From positions 4,154,001-4,218,000 of the forward strand of contig NZ_CP107935.1 of assembly GCF_036038375.1 (NCBI RefSeq): DNA of 64,000 nt. The letters are read 5' to 3'. This DNA is from Streptomyces sp. NBC_00414. GTDB taxonomy: Bacteria; Actinomycetota; Actinomycetes; Streptomycetales; Streptomycetaceae. Below the pieces are notes generated by a model. That model saw nothing but the letters and a program-made list of their open reading frames with translations, was not told the origin of the DNA and made no database searches. Shown piece by piece: positions 56,761 through 64,000 of this stretch (the first letter of the stretch is position 1; each line of letters starts with the position of its first letter). The translations under genes were made by a program, and so were the position numbers.

Positions 56761-57633
56761 GTGACGCAGACCGCTGCCCCTGCCGACGCCGGTACCGAGG
56801 CGGAGGCCGAGACCGAAGCCGGTACAGACGACGCCCTGACACCCGCTCAGGCCTTCGACGCCCTTTACGCGTACGCCGCCCCCGCCCTCGTACGGCAGGC
56901 GTATCTGCTCACCGGGCGGCGCGAGCTGGCGCGGGAGTCCGTGGAGCGGGCCTTCCAGCTGGCGTGGCAGCGCTGGCCCGAGGTGGCGGTCGACCGGGAT
57001 CCGGCGGGCTGGGTGCGGGCGGCGGCGTACGAGTACGCGATGTCCCCCTGGCACCGGCTGCGGCTGCGCCACCGGACCCCCGAGTCGCCGCCCGTCGCCC
57101 TGGACGACCGCCGGCTGTTGTCCATACTGCTGAGCCTGCCGCCCGTGTACCGGCGGACCCTGCTCCTCTACGACGGCGTCGGGATCGGGCTGCCGGAGAC
57201 CGCGGCCGAGACGGAGGCGAGCACTCCGGCGGCGGCGAACCGGCTGCTGTACGCGCGCGCCACCGTCGCCCGGCGGCTCCCCGAGCTGGCGGAGAAGGAG
57301 GAACTGCGGCGGCGCCTCGCGGAGCTCGGCGGCACGGAACGGCTGCGGACCGCGCCGAAGCCCGTCGTCGTGCGCTCGGGCAGCGAGCGCCGGGCCCGCC
57401 GCTGGACCCGCGCGGCCATCGCCTTCACGGTCCTGATCATCGGTTCCACCGCGTTCACGCTCCACACGGCTCCCGACCACTACGAGGCTCCGCAGGCCCC
57501 GGCCACGAAGGTGCCCGGAGTTCCGCCGCGTTCCGGCCCCGCCCCGCTGTCGGCGCGGGACCTGGAGCTGCGGGCCAAGCTGCGCGGCATGTTCGGCGAG
57601 GGCCCGGAGAGGCTTCTGCCGCAGCTGCGCTGA
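56761..57633 (+). CDS. Membrane-anchored sigma factor-like protein
   Basis: A 290-residue protein that resembles an ECF sigma factor followed by a membrane anchor. The sigma2-like region is ALVRQAYLLTGRRELARESVERAFQLAWQRWPEV (about 44-78). The sigma4-like region is LLSLPPVYRRTLLLYDGVGIGLPETAAETEASTPAAANRLLYARATVARRLPEL (about 120-175), with a poorly conserved recognition helix. Basic residues then precede one TM helix (about 220-238), and a soluble tail of 50 residues follows. GTG start with AAAGGG upstream. No anti-sigma gene is adjacent. DNA binding is not assured. Confidence 0.75.
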   Translation: MTQTAAPADAGTEAEAETEAGTDDALTPAQAFDALYAYAAPALVRQAYLLTGRRELARESVERAFQLAWQRWPEVAVDRDPAGWVRAAAYEYAMSPWHRLRLRHRTPESPPVALDDRRLLSILLSLPPVYRRTLLLYDGVGIGLPETAAETEASTPAAANRLLYARATVARRLPELAEKEELRRRLAELGGTERLRTAPKPVVVRSGSERRARRWTRAAIAFTVLIIGSTAFTLHTAPDHYEAPQAPATKVPGVPPRSGPAPLSARDLELRAKLRGMFGEGPERLLPQLR

Positions 57634-57672
57634 GCGCCGCCGGGGCACCTGAGCGCCGCCCGGCAACGCGGG

Positions 57673-57704
57673 CGGGCCCGCACCCCTGGTGGGGGTACGG
57701 GCCC
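57673..57704. terminator. Bidirectional terminator between the sigma-like gene and sucD
   Basis: CGGGCCCG and ACCCC on the left pair with GGGGGT and CGGGCCCG on the right (57673-57704), with a short CTGGT loop and one bulge. It lies between convergent stop codons. Confidence 0.8.
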
Positions 57705-57737
57705 GTCGGCGTAACGGCGAGCGGTGAATCCGGCTGG

Positions 57738-58622
57738 TCAGCCGGCGAGGATGGCGCGGGCCAGCTTCGCCGTCTCGGTCGGCGTCTTGCCGACCTTGAC
57801 GCCGGCGGCCTCAAGGGCCTCCTTCTTGGCGGCGGCCGTGCCGGAGGAGCCGGAGACGATGGCGCCGGCGTGGCCCATGGTCTTGCCCTCGGGCGCGGTG
57901 AAGCCCGCGACGTAGCCGACGACCGGCTTCGTCACGTTCTTCGCGATGTAGTCCGCCGCACGCTCCTCGGCGTCGCCGCCGATCTCACCGATCATGACGA
58001 TCAGGTCGGTGTCGGGGTCGGCCTCGAACGCGGCGAGCGCGTCGATGTGCGTCGTACCGATGACCGGGTCGCCACCGATGCCTACGGCCGACGAGAAGCC
58101 GATGTCACGCAGCTCGTACATCATCTGGTACGTCAGCGTCCCGGACTTCGAGACCAGGCCGATACGGCCCGGCTTCGTGATGTCGCCCGGGATGATGCCG
58201 GCGTTGGACTGGCCCGGGGTGATGAGACCGGGGCAGTTCGGGCCGATGATGCGGGTCTTGTTGCCCTTCGACTTCGCGTACGCCCAGAAGGCGGCGGAGT
58301 CGTGGACGGCGATGCCCTCGGTGATGACGACCGCGAGGGGGATCTCGGCGTCGATGGCCTCGACGACGGCGGCCTTGGAGAAGGCCGGCGGCACGAAGAG
58401 GACGGACACGTTGGCGCCCGTCTTCTCGATGGCCTCGGCGACCGTGCCGAAGACGGGGATGTCGGTGCCGTCGAAGTCGACCGACGTGCCGGCCTTGCGC
58501 GGGTTCACGCCGCCGACGATGTTCGTGCCGTCGGCGAGCATGAGCTTGGTGTGCTTCATGCCCGTGGCGCCGGTCATGCCCTGGACGATGACCTTGCTGT
58601 CCTTGTTGAGGAAGATAGCCAT
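57738..58622 (-). CDS. sucD: Succinyl-CoA synthetase alpha subunit
   Basis: A 294-residue subunit that binds CoA and carries the phosphohistidine of the TCA-cycle step succinyl-CoA to succinate. CoA fold at the start (VIVQGMTGATGMKHTKLMLADGT). The central motif is RIIGPNCPGLITPGQSNAGIIPG. The active-site His is in KTMGHAGAIVSGSSGTA. ATG start. It follows sucC by 21 bases on the same strand. Confidence 0.97.
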   Translation of the reverse strand: MAIFLNKDSKVIVQGMTGATGMKHTKLMLADGTNIVGGVNPRKAGTSVDFDGTDIPVFGTVAEAIEKTGANVSVLFVPPAFSKAAVVEAIDAEIPLAVVITEGIAVHDSAAFWAYAKSKGNKTRIIGPNCPGLITPGQSNAGIIPGDITKPGRIGLVSKSGTLTYQMMYELRDIGFSSAVGIGGDPVIGTTHIDALAAFEADPDTDLIVMIGEIGGDAEERAADYIAKNVTKPVVGYVAGFTAPEGKTMGHAGAIVSGSSGTAAAKKEALEAAGVKVGKTPTETAKLARAILAG

Positions 58623-58643
58623 GGCTGTTCTGTCCCTCGTCCC

Positions 58644-59822
58644 TTACTTCGCGGCCGCGAGCTCGGCGGCCTTGTCGGCCGCGCCGTCCATGGTGTCCAC
58701 GCGCTGCACCAGCGGGTGGTTGGCGTCGGAGAGGATCTTGCGACCCAGCTCGGCGTTGTTGCCGTCGAGACGCACGACCAGCGGCTTGGTGACTTCCTCG
58801 CCCTTGTCGGCGAGCAGCTGCAGCGCCTGGACGATGCCGTTGGCGACCTCGTCACAGGCGGTGATGCCACCGAAGACGTTGACGAAGACGGACTTGACGT
58901 CCGGGTCGCCGAGGATGATCTCCAGGCCGTTCGCCATGACCGCGGCCGAGGCGCCGCCGCCGATGTCGAGGAAGTTGGCCGGCTTCACGCCACCGTGGTT
59001 CTCACCGGCGTACGCGACGACGTCGAGGGTGCTCATGACGAGACCCGCGCCGTTGCCGATGATGCCGACCTCGCCGTCGAGCTTGACGTAGTTGAGGTTC
59101 TTCGCCTTGGCGGCGGCCTCGAGCGGGTTGGCCGACTCCTTGTCCTCGAGAGCCGCGTGGTCCGCCTGGCGGAACTCGGCGTTCTCGTCGAGGGAGACCT
59201 TCCCGTCCAGCGCCAGGACGGCGCCGGAGGCGACCTTGGCGAGGGGGTTGACCTCAAGAAGGAGGGCGTCCTCGGCGACGAAGGTGTCCCACAGGGTCAC
59301 GAGGATCTCGGCGACCTGCTCGGCCACCTCCGCCGGGAACTTCGCCAGGGCCACGATCTCGCGGGCCTTCTCGATCGAAACGCCCTCCACGGCGTCGACC
59401 GGGACCTTCGCGAGGGCCTCGGGGGTCTTCTCCGCGACCTCCTCGATGTCCATGCCGCCCTGTACGGACGCCATGGCGAGGAAGGTGCGGTTCGTGCGGT
59501 CGAGGAGGTACGAGACGTAGTACTCCTCAAGAATCTCCGGGGCCGTCTCGGCGATCATCACCTTGTGGACCGTGTGGCCCTTGATGTCCATGCCGAGAAT
59601 GTCCGTCGCGCGAGCGACGGCCTCGTCCGGGGTCGCGGCCAGCTTCACGCCGCCGGCCTTGCCGCGGCCACCGACCTTGACCTGCGCCTTGACGACGGAC
59701 TTGCCGCCAAGTCGCTCGGTCGCCGCGCGCGCTCCTTCAGGCGTGTCGATGACTTCACCGGCCAGCACCGGTACACCGTGCTTGGCGAAGAGGTCCCTCG
59801 CCTGGTACTCGAACAGGTCCAC
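58644..59822 (-). CDS. sucC: Succinyl-CoA synthetase beta subunit
   Basis: A 392-residue ATP-grasp subunit that supplies the nucleotide site and the succinate site. It opens MDLFEYQARDLFAKHGVPVLAGEV, followed by KSVVKAQVKVGGRGKAGGVKLA (ATP-grasp), LLEVNPLAKVASG, ANFLDIGGGASAAVMANGLEIIL and FVNVFGGITACDEVANGI. ATG start. First gene of sucCD. Its product feeds the sdh operon at the other end of the window. Confidence 0.97.
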   Translation of the reverse strand: MDLFEYQARDLFAKHGVPVLAGEVIDTPEGARAATERLGGKSVVKAQVKVGGRGKAGGVKLAATPDEAVARATDILGMDIKGHTVHKVMIAETAPEILEEYYVSYLLDRTNRTFLAMASVQGGMDIEEVAEKTPEALAKVPVDAVEGVSIEKAREIVALAKFPAEVAEQVAEILVTLWDTFVAEDALLLEVNPLAKVASGAVLALDGKVSLDENAEFRQADHAALEDKESANPLEAAAKAKNLNYVKLDGEVGIIGNGAGLVMSTLDVVAYAGENHGGVKPANFLDIGGGASAAVMANGLEIILGDPDVKSVFVNVFGGITACDEVANGIVQALQLLADKGEEVTKPLVVRLDGNNAELGRKILSDANHPLVQRVDTMDGAADKAAELAAAK

Positions 59823-60352
59823 GCGCGTCCGTCCCTATCAGGTAATTCGCGGTTCGTTGTCTGCGTGGGCGTGCCGCGAGGGCAACGTGACTGCGCGGTC
59901 ACAAGGAGGGCGTGAGCACGGTGGCCGGCACGCGGCATGTCCGTCTCGCAGGTTATCCCCGCCGGTGGTGGGGTCGTAAATCGCAGATCACACCTGGGCG
60001 GTGATTACGGTCACAGATTGCCGGAGTAAAGGGCCTCACCAGGCTGGGGTTTGCCTGGTGAGGCCCCTCGAACAGCCCCTGAAACTGACCTGAGGGGCGT
60101 GGGGCCGCCGGTCCTCACCCCAATGAGGACCGCCCGGCCCCGACCGCAGGGTCCCGGCCGCACGGACCGAACGGATTTCGGCCGTACGGGCTGACGCCCT
60201 GCGGAGTCGGAGGTGACTCGGGTGCGAAGCGGACGGGTTCCGACGGCTCCGGGACCCCTCCGGAGAGATCCGGAGGGGCCCGGAGGGGTGACGTACGGGC
60301 GGCCGTCGGGCTCGGCCGCACGTCAGCGGCCGTCAGGGGGCGTCCGGCGCCG
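59823..60352. promoter_or_regulatory. sucCD upstream region with Crp-like box and terminator hairpin
   Basis: 530 bp. GGTGA-TTACGG-TCACA (60000-60015) fits the cAMP receptor protein half-sites TGTGA-N6-TCACA with one mismatch, about 180 bases upstream of sucC. At 60031-60066 a perfect 14-bp stem (GGGCCTCACCAGGC against GCCTGGTGAGGCCC, loop 8) should end the transcript arriving from the secreted repeat-protein gene upstream. 60070-60350 is GC-rich with short inverted CCGGAG elements near 60240-60290. No gene seen. Confidence 0.65.
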
Positions 60353-61804
60353 TCAGACGCCGTATGCGGAACCGCCGTGGACGGGCGGCAGGTAGCCCGG
60401 CGTGACGGACTCGGCGACGTCCCGGACGCCGCCGACCGCGTTACCGGCCAGCGGGCCGGCGTCGGATCCGACGGTTCCGGTCAGGTCGCGTGCGAACGGA
60501 GCGGCCTGTCCGGCCACGCCGGCCGCGACCGGGGCGACCTCGTCGGCCACGCCGTGCGCGAACGGCCGGATGTCGCCCGTCACGCCGTACGCGAGCGTCG
60601 TGGCGCTGCCGCCGACTCCGTCCACGACCGGCTGGACGTACTGGACGACGGTGTCCACGACCGGGTGCACCGCGCCGCAGACGCCCTCCGCGAAGGGGGG
60701 CACCTGCCCCGTCACGCCCCGTGCGAACGGGCCGACCCGACCGGTCACTCCGTACGCGAGCGGCGGCACCTCGCCGACGACACCGCCCGCGAAGGGGCCG
60801 ACGTGGCCCACCGCTCCGTCGGCGAGGACGGTCGCGTCGCCGACCGCCCGCCCCGCGACAGGGAGCACGCCGTCCACCGCCGTGGCGGCGACGGGCGGAA
60901 GTACGGAGGCGACGGCCTCGTCGGCGACCTGGGCCACCAGGCCCGTGGCGTACGGCGGGACGTCCGCGACCACACCGACGGCGTAAGGGGCGACATTCCC
61001 GACGACGCCGGTGGCGTACGGCCCCGCGCTCCCGACCACGCCCGTCGCGTACGGGGTCACGTCGGCGGTGACCCCGTCGGAGTACGCGTGCACGTCGGCC
61101 ACCGCGCCGAGGGCGAGACCGGTGGCGTCGCCCGCGGCCCGGCCCGCGACCGGGACCACGCCGCCGACGGCACCGGCGGCGACGCGGGTGACCCCGGACA
61201 CGGCCTGGCCGGCGACGGGTGCGACACCGGCGACCGCCTGGCCGGCGATGGGCTTGACCCCGCGCACGGCGGTGCCTGCGACGGGCGGCAGCACGGCGTC
61301 GGCCGTCTCGTGGACGACGGCCTGCTCCCGCGCCGGCTCCGGCTCCAGCTCCAGCTCCAGCTCCGGGGCGAATGCCGACAGGGGGCCGAAGAGGTAGTCG
61401 ACCTCGGCCTGGGGACGGGGTGCGGTGACGTCGGCCGACTCGACCGCGTCGGTCGCGTCGACCGAGTCGGTCGCCTCGGCCGCCTCGGTCGCGTTCTTCG
61501 TCCGTGCGACCTGGTGCGCGGGCAGCTCGGTTTCGACGTGGTGGCGGGCCCGGTCGGCGGCCTGGGCCGTGGAGGTGGCGGCCTCCCGCGCGGCCGGGAC
61601 GGGGGTCTTGTCCGCGACGGTGCCGGTCACCTCGGTGACGGTGTTGCCGGCCGTGTCGACCGTGTCGTCCACGGAGACGGACACGTCGGGTACGGCCGCG
61701 GAGGTGGCGGGCGGTTCGTCCGCGCTCGCGACGGCGGAGCCGAGTGCCCACGCGCCGGTGACTCCGGCGGCTATGACGATGGAACGGCGAATGTTCTTGT
61801 TCAT
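60353..61804 (-). CDS. Secreted protein built of 11-residue repeats, function unknown
   Basis: I do not recognise this family. The protein has 483 residues. A signal peptide (about 1-29, ending AVASADEPP) is followed by a Val/Thr/Ala-rich region to about residue 165 with an acidic ELELELEPEP run. Then come at least ten repeats of 11 residues. They follow the pattern V(V/T)G-x-V-x-P-(Y/F)-A-x-G, for example VVGSAGPYATG, VVADVPPYATG, VVGEVPPLAYG, VTGRVGPFARG and VTGQVPPFAEG, with blocks of LPPVAGTAV type between them. There is one Cys. The period and Gly/Pro spacing suggest a repetitive extended or helical surface polymer. Next to another secreted protein on the same strand. Confidence 0.85.
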   Translation of the reverse strand: MNKNIRRSIVIAAGVTGAWALGSAVASADEPPATSAAVPDVSVSVDDTVDTAGNTVTEVTGTVADKTPVPAAREAATSTAQAADRARHHVETELPAHQVARTKNATEAAEATDSVDATDAVESADVTAPRPQAEVDYLFGPLSAFAPELELELEPEPAREQAVVHETADAVLPPVAGTAVRGVKPIAGQAVAGVAPVAGQAVSGVTRVAAGAVGGVVPVAGRAAGDATGLALGAVADVHAYSDGVTADVTPYATGVVGSAGPYATGVVGNVAPYAVGVVADVPPYATGLVAQVADEAVASVLPPVAATAVDGVLPVAGRAVGDATVLADGAVGHVGPFAGGVVGEVPPLAYGVTGRVGPFARGVTGQVPPFAEGVCGAVHPVVDTVVQYVQPVVDGVGGSATTLAYGVTGDIRPFAHGVADEVAPVAAGVAGQAAPFARDLTGTVGSDAGPLAGNAVGGVRDVAESVTPGYLPPVHGGSAYGV

Positions 61805-62009
61805 GCGTGCGTCAGATCCTTCGGATACCGAGAATTCGGGACGGCCGGTGGGGAGGGAGGGGCCGGACGTCCGGAGGGGCCTATGCGCCGCGTCGGTGGA
61901 GGGGAGTCGGGCACCGACACCTGTGGCAGCAGCCCACGTCCGGGGCGGGTCCGGCTGATCGCGTCCCGGGAGGGGAGCGATCGGCAGGTCTCTGCGAGGA
62001 AGGCCGGCT

Positions 62010-62972
62010 CTAGCCGGGGAACGCCGGAATGTCCCGGTGCCGGTCCCGGGGCCCGGCCGCGGTGACGTCCGCGGCGGCGCCGGGCACCAGCGTCGGCCGG
62101 GCCCTCTCGTTCAACGTGACGGCCTGCGCGTCGCCGTGCCTCGGCGACCCGTTGTCGACCCCGAGATGACGCCCCGACGCACCCGTGGGATCGCCGTCGG
62201 GGACCTGGTGCACGGGCGCCTGTCCGACCCCCGTCGCCCGGGTGTTCCCGGCGTGCCCTCGGTGGCGCACGTCTTCACCGGCCGCCGCGGGGACAACGGC
62301 GACCCGCGGCCCGTACACCGCGACACTCTCGCCGCGCGACTGCTTCCCGGCCGTCTGCCGCTCGTCCGGCGCCTGCTGCTGCTCGTCCGTCGTCCCGCCC
62401 GGCTGCTGCGGCGCCGCCGTACCGGCCGGCAGGGTCTCGCCCGGAACCACGGGCAGCGGCAACGGGAGCCCCGGCAGCTCCGGAGCGCCCGGGAGTGTGG
62501 GCAGTTGGGGCAGCGACGGCCACCACTGCGGCGGGGCCGGCTGCTCGCCGATCCCCCCGGCCGGCCCGTCGCCCAGCCCGTCACCTGTCCCGTCGGTGAT
62601 CTGATCCACCAGATCGCCGACAGGCTGGACGACGCGCTCGGCGACCGGCCGCACGAGAGACTCCGTCACCGGCCTTACGACGCGCCGGACTTCGTCGGTC
62701 ACGGACCGGGGCTTCGCGTCCGGCGACTGCTCGCCGGTCCTGTCCCGCTGCGTACCCGCCGCCGGCCCCTCGGCCGAACTCGTCACCGACCGGACCACCT
62801 CAGTGGGCTTCTTGGCCGGTACGAGGCCGTCCGCCGCGTGCGCCTGCTCCCCGCAGAGGAGCCCGAGCCCGAACAGCCCGCCCACCAACAGCACCACTTG
62901 CAGCGCACGCCGCCCCGCCGTCCCACGCGTCACGCGCGGAGCGGTTTCGGGCGGTGCAACTGACAGGGCCAA
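62010..62972 (-). CDS. Secreted Pro-rich protein of unknown function
   Basis: A 320-residue protein with a basic N-terminus and hydrophobic signal (about 24-47, VVLLVGGLFGLGLLCGEQAHAAD). The mature part contains short repeats VRRVVRPVTESLVRPVAERVVQPVGDLVDQI near residues 95-125. A Pro/Leu-rich stretch follows (LPQLPTLPGAPELPGLPLPLPVVPG), then a hydrophilic tail. No domain recognised. The start ATG is the first in frame. It is 205 bases upstream of the 11-residue-repeat gene, same strand; both have VxPVxxxV-like units, so they may work together at the surface. Confidence 0.78.
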   Translation of the reverse strand: MALSVAPPETAPRVTRGTAGRRALQVVLLVGGLFGLGLLCGEQAHAADGLVPAKKPTEVVRSVTSSAEGPAAGTQRDRTGEQSPDAKPRSVTDEVRRVVRPVTESLVRPVAERVVQPVGDLVDQITDGTGDGLGDGPAGGIGEQPAPPQWWPSLPQLPTLPGAPELPGLPLPLPVVPGETLPAGTAAPQQPGGTTDEQQQAPDERQTAGKQSRGESVAVYGPRVAVVPAAAGEDVRHRGHAGNTRATGVGQAPVHQVPDGDPTGASGRHLGVDNGSPRHGDAQAVTLNERARPTLVPGAAADVTAAGPRDRHRDIPAFPG

Positions 62973-63202
62973 GACGGGGAGAGCTTCCCGTGCGGAGGAA
63001 CAAGGCTGGGGGTCGAGCCGGGGTGGGGGCGTGGCCGCGAGGCTGTGCGCCCCCGAAGGCCCGCCGATCCTCGCACGGGACTCCCGAGGTTGCGCAAGCC
63101 CTCTGTTACCGATGGATACTCATGTCCGCTTTTTCCGTCGCCCCACCGCTCCCGCTCTCTCCCCTGCTCCCCCAGCTCCCCCCATCTCCCGTCCCCGTGT
63201 CT
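62973..63202. other. Gap upstream of the secreted Pro-rich protein gene
   Basis: 230 bp between the 3' end of the VWA gene and the 5' end of the secreted protein gene on the same strand. It includes a strongly pyrimidine-rich tract (63150-63200, CTCTCCCCTGCTCCCCCAGC). The promoter of the secreted protein gene should lie between 62973 and 63130. No gene seen. Confidence 0.5.
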
Positions 63203-64000
63203 CTATCGGCCCGGGCCGCCGGAGTCCGGTATCGGCAGCGGGCGCTTCTCGATCGCCGCCGCCATCACCTCCGGGAAGAGGTCGGGCGTACAGGCGAACG
63301 CCGGTGCACCCAGGCCCGCCAGCGCCGCCGCGTGATCACGGTCGTACGCCGGGGCCCCCTCGTCGGACAGCGCGAGCAGCGTCACGAACTGCACCCCCGA
63401 CGCCTTCATCGCGGCGACCCGCTTCAGCATCTCGTTCCGGATGCCCCCTTCGTAGAGGTCGCTGATGAGCACGACCACGGTGTCGGCGGGGCGCGTGATC
63501 TGTGACTGGCAGTACGCGAGCGCCCTGTTGATGTCCGTGCCGCCGCCGAGCTGCGTGCCGAAGAGGACGTCGACCGGGTCGTCGAGCTGGTCGGTGAGGT
63601 CGACGACGGCCGTGTCGAAGACGACGAGCCGGGTGTCGATGGACCGCATAGAGGCCAGCACCGCGCCGAACACCGACGCGTACACGACCGACGCCGCCAT
63701 CGAGCCCGACTGGTCGATGCAGAGGACGACCTCCTTCTTCACCGACTGCGAGGCACGTCCGTAACCGATCAGCCGCTCGGGCACGATCGTGCGGTACTCG
63801 GGCAGATAGTGCTTGAGGTTGGCCGCGATCGTGCGGTTCCAGTCGATGTCGTGGTGGCGCGGCCGGTTGATACGCGCACTGCGGTCGAGCGCCCCCGTGA
63901 GAGTCGCCCGAGTACGCGTCGCGAGTCGCTTCTCCAGATCCTGAACCACCTTGCGTACGACAGCTCGTGCCGTTTCCTTGGTCGTCTCGGGCATGGCCTT
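63203..64000 (-). CDS. VWA domain-containing protein (N-terminus cut by window edge)
   Basis: The C-terminal 265 residues of a von Willebrand factor A protein. The metal-ion (MIDAS) motif is complete: CIDQSGSMAASV (DxSxS), GGGTDINRAL (Thr) and LISDLYEGG (Asp). Upstream of the VWA fold there is a conserved region RARINRPRHHDIDWNRTIAANLKHYLPEYRTIVPERLIGYGR. A Met lies at 63994, but the reading frame stays open to the edge (KAMPETTK), so the true start is probably beyond it. Such proteins usually lie beside MoxR-type AAA ATPase genes, expected just outside the window. Confidence 0.9.
   Translation of the reverse strand, partial: KAMPETTKETARAVVRKVVQDLEKRLATRTRATLTGALDRSARINRPRHHDIDWNRTIAANLKHYLPEYRTIVPERLIGYGRASQSVKKEVVLCIDQSGSMAASVVYASVFGAVLASMRSIDTRLVVFDTAVVDLTDQLDDPVDVLFGTQLGGGTDINRALAYCQSQITRPADTVVVLISDLYEGGIRNEMLKRVAAMKASGVQFVTLLALSDEGAPAYDRDHAAALAGLGAPAFACTPDLFPEVMAAAIEKRPLPIPDSGGPGR

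Noticed and set aside
55752..59915. A 1387-codon open frame on the plus strand
   Set aside because: It runs antisense through perM, the sigma-like gene, sucD and sucC. Its translation is Arg/Gly/Asp-rich without domains, and the genes on the other frames are unmistakable. It is a by-product of high GC.
1..64000. Biosynthetic gene cluster, prophage, insertion sequence, tRNA or rRNA genes
   Set aside because: No polyketide/peptide synthase, phage structural gene, transposase or RNA gene could be recognised in any part of the window.

Overview
The window is high-GC actinobacterial chromosome, almost certainly Streptomyces. Third-codon positions are strongly G/C biased, GTG starts are common, and ATGA/GTGA gene overlaps are frequent. 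The gene order sdhCDAB - DacA-like carboxypeptidase - glyA - betaine genes - mdh - folD - purHN - sucCD matches my memory of the S. coelicolor SCO4860-SCO4807 core region. I see no insertion sequence, prophage, CRISPR array, tRNA or rRNA, so this is mostly core chromosome with a few accessory cassettes.

Layout. 1-2412: a secreted GH20 hexosaminidase cut by the left edge, then a uraD-like gene. 2411-2708: a tandem array of a roughly 35-bp dispersed repeat. 2891-6327: the sdhCDAB succinate dehydrogenase operon, closed by a very strong hairpin. 6415-9633: an accessory block of two SDRs, a SnoaL-like protein, a TetR regulator with two clear operators, and a VOC protein. 9688-14023: a self-regulated module (three-TM protein, DCC oxidoreductase, TetR) facing an MMPL transporter. 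14183-16314: a two-component system. 16371-21125: an RsbW-like ATPase, a metallophosphoesterase, a small membrane protein, a D,D-carboxypeptidase and a YihY protein. 21113-25331: a GtrA protein plus homologues of every step of decaprenylphosphoryl-arabinose synthesis (UbiA, PAP2 phosphatase, DprE1, DprE2). 25415-30259: a lipoprotein, a 2'-5' RNA ligase-like protein, trpS, and glyA behind a ZTP riboswitch. 30525-35891: a YgiC/YgiB-like pair, a DMT permease, and a MocR regulator divergent from a CMD protein and an ICL/PEPM enzyme.

36066-43346 is a single betaine operon: betaine aldehyde dehydrogenase, GMC choline oxidase/dehydrogenase, and an ABC importer with a double permease. A MarR-GNAT regulator diverges from it. 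44522-50745: mdh, an HTH membrane protein, DUF3017-folD and a PGY-rich membrane protein. 50877-59822: purN-purH, perM and sucD-sucC, an arrangement shared with mycobacteria. 60353-62972: two secreted proteins I cannot assign, one built from 11-residue repeats. 63203-64000: the C-terminal part of a VWA protein.

Working together, sdh, mdh and sucCD supply TCA-cycle steps. glyA, folD, purN and purH form the one-carbon/purine axis, and the ZTP riboswitch links purine intermediate levels to glyA. The betaine operon couples choline/betaine import to oxidation. The least explained parts are the DPA cassette in a genus not thought to build a mycobacterial arabinogalactan, the 9688-11555 module, the YgiBC-like pair, the 11-residue repeat protein and the membrane-anchored sigma-like protein.
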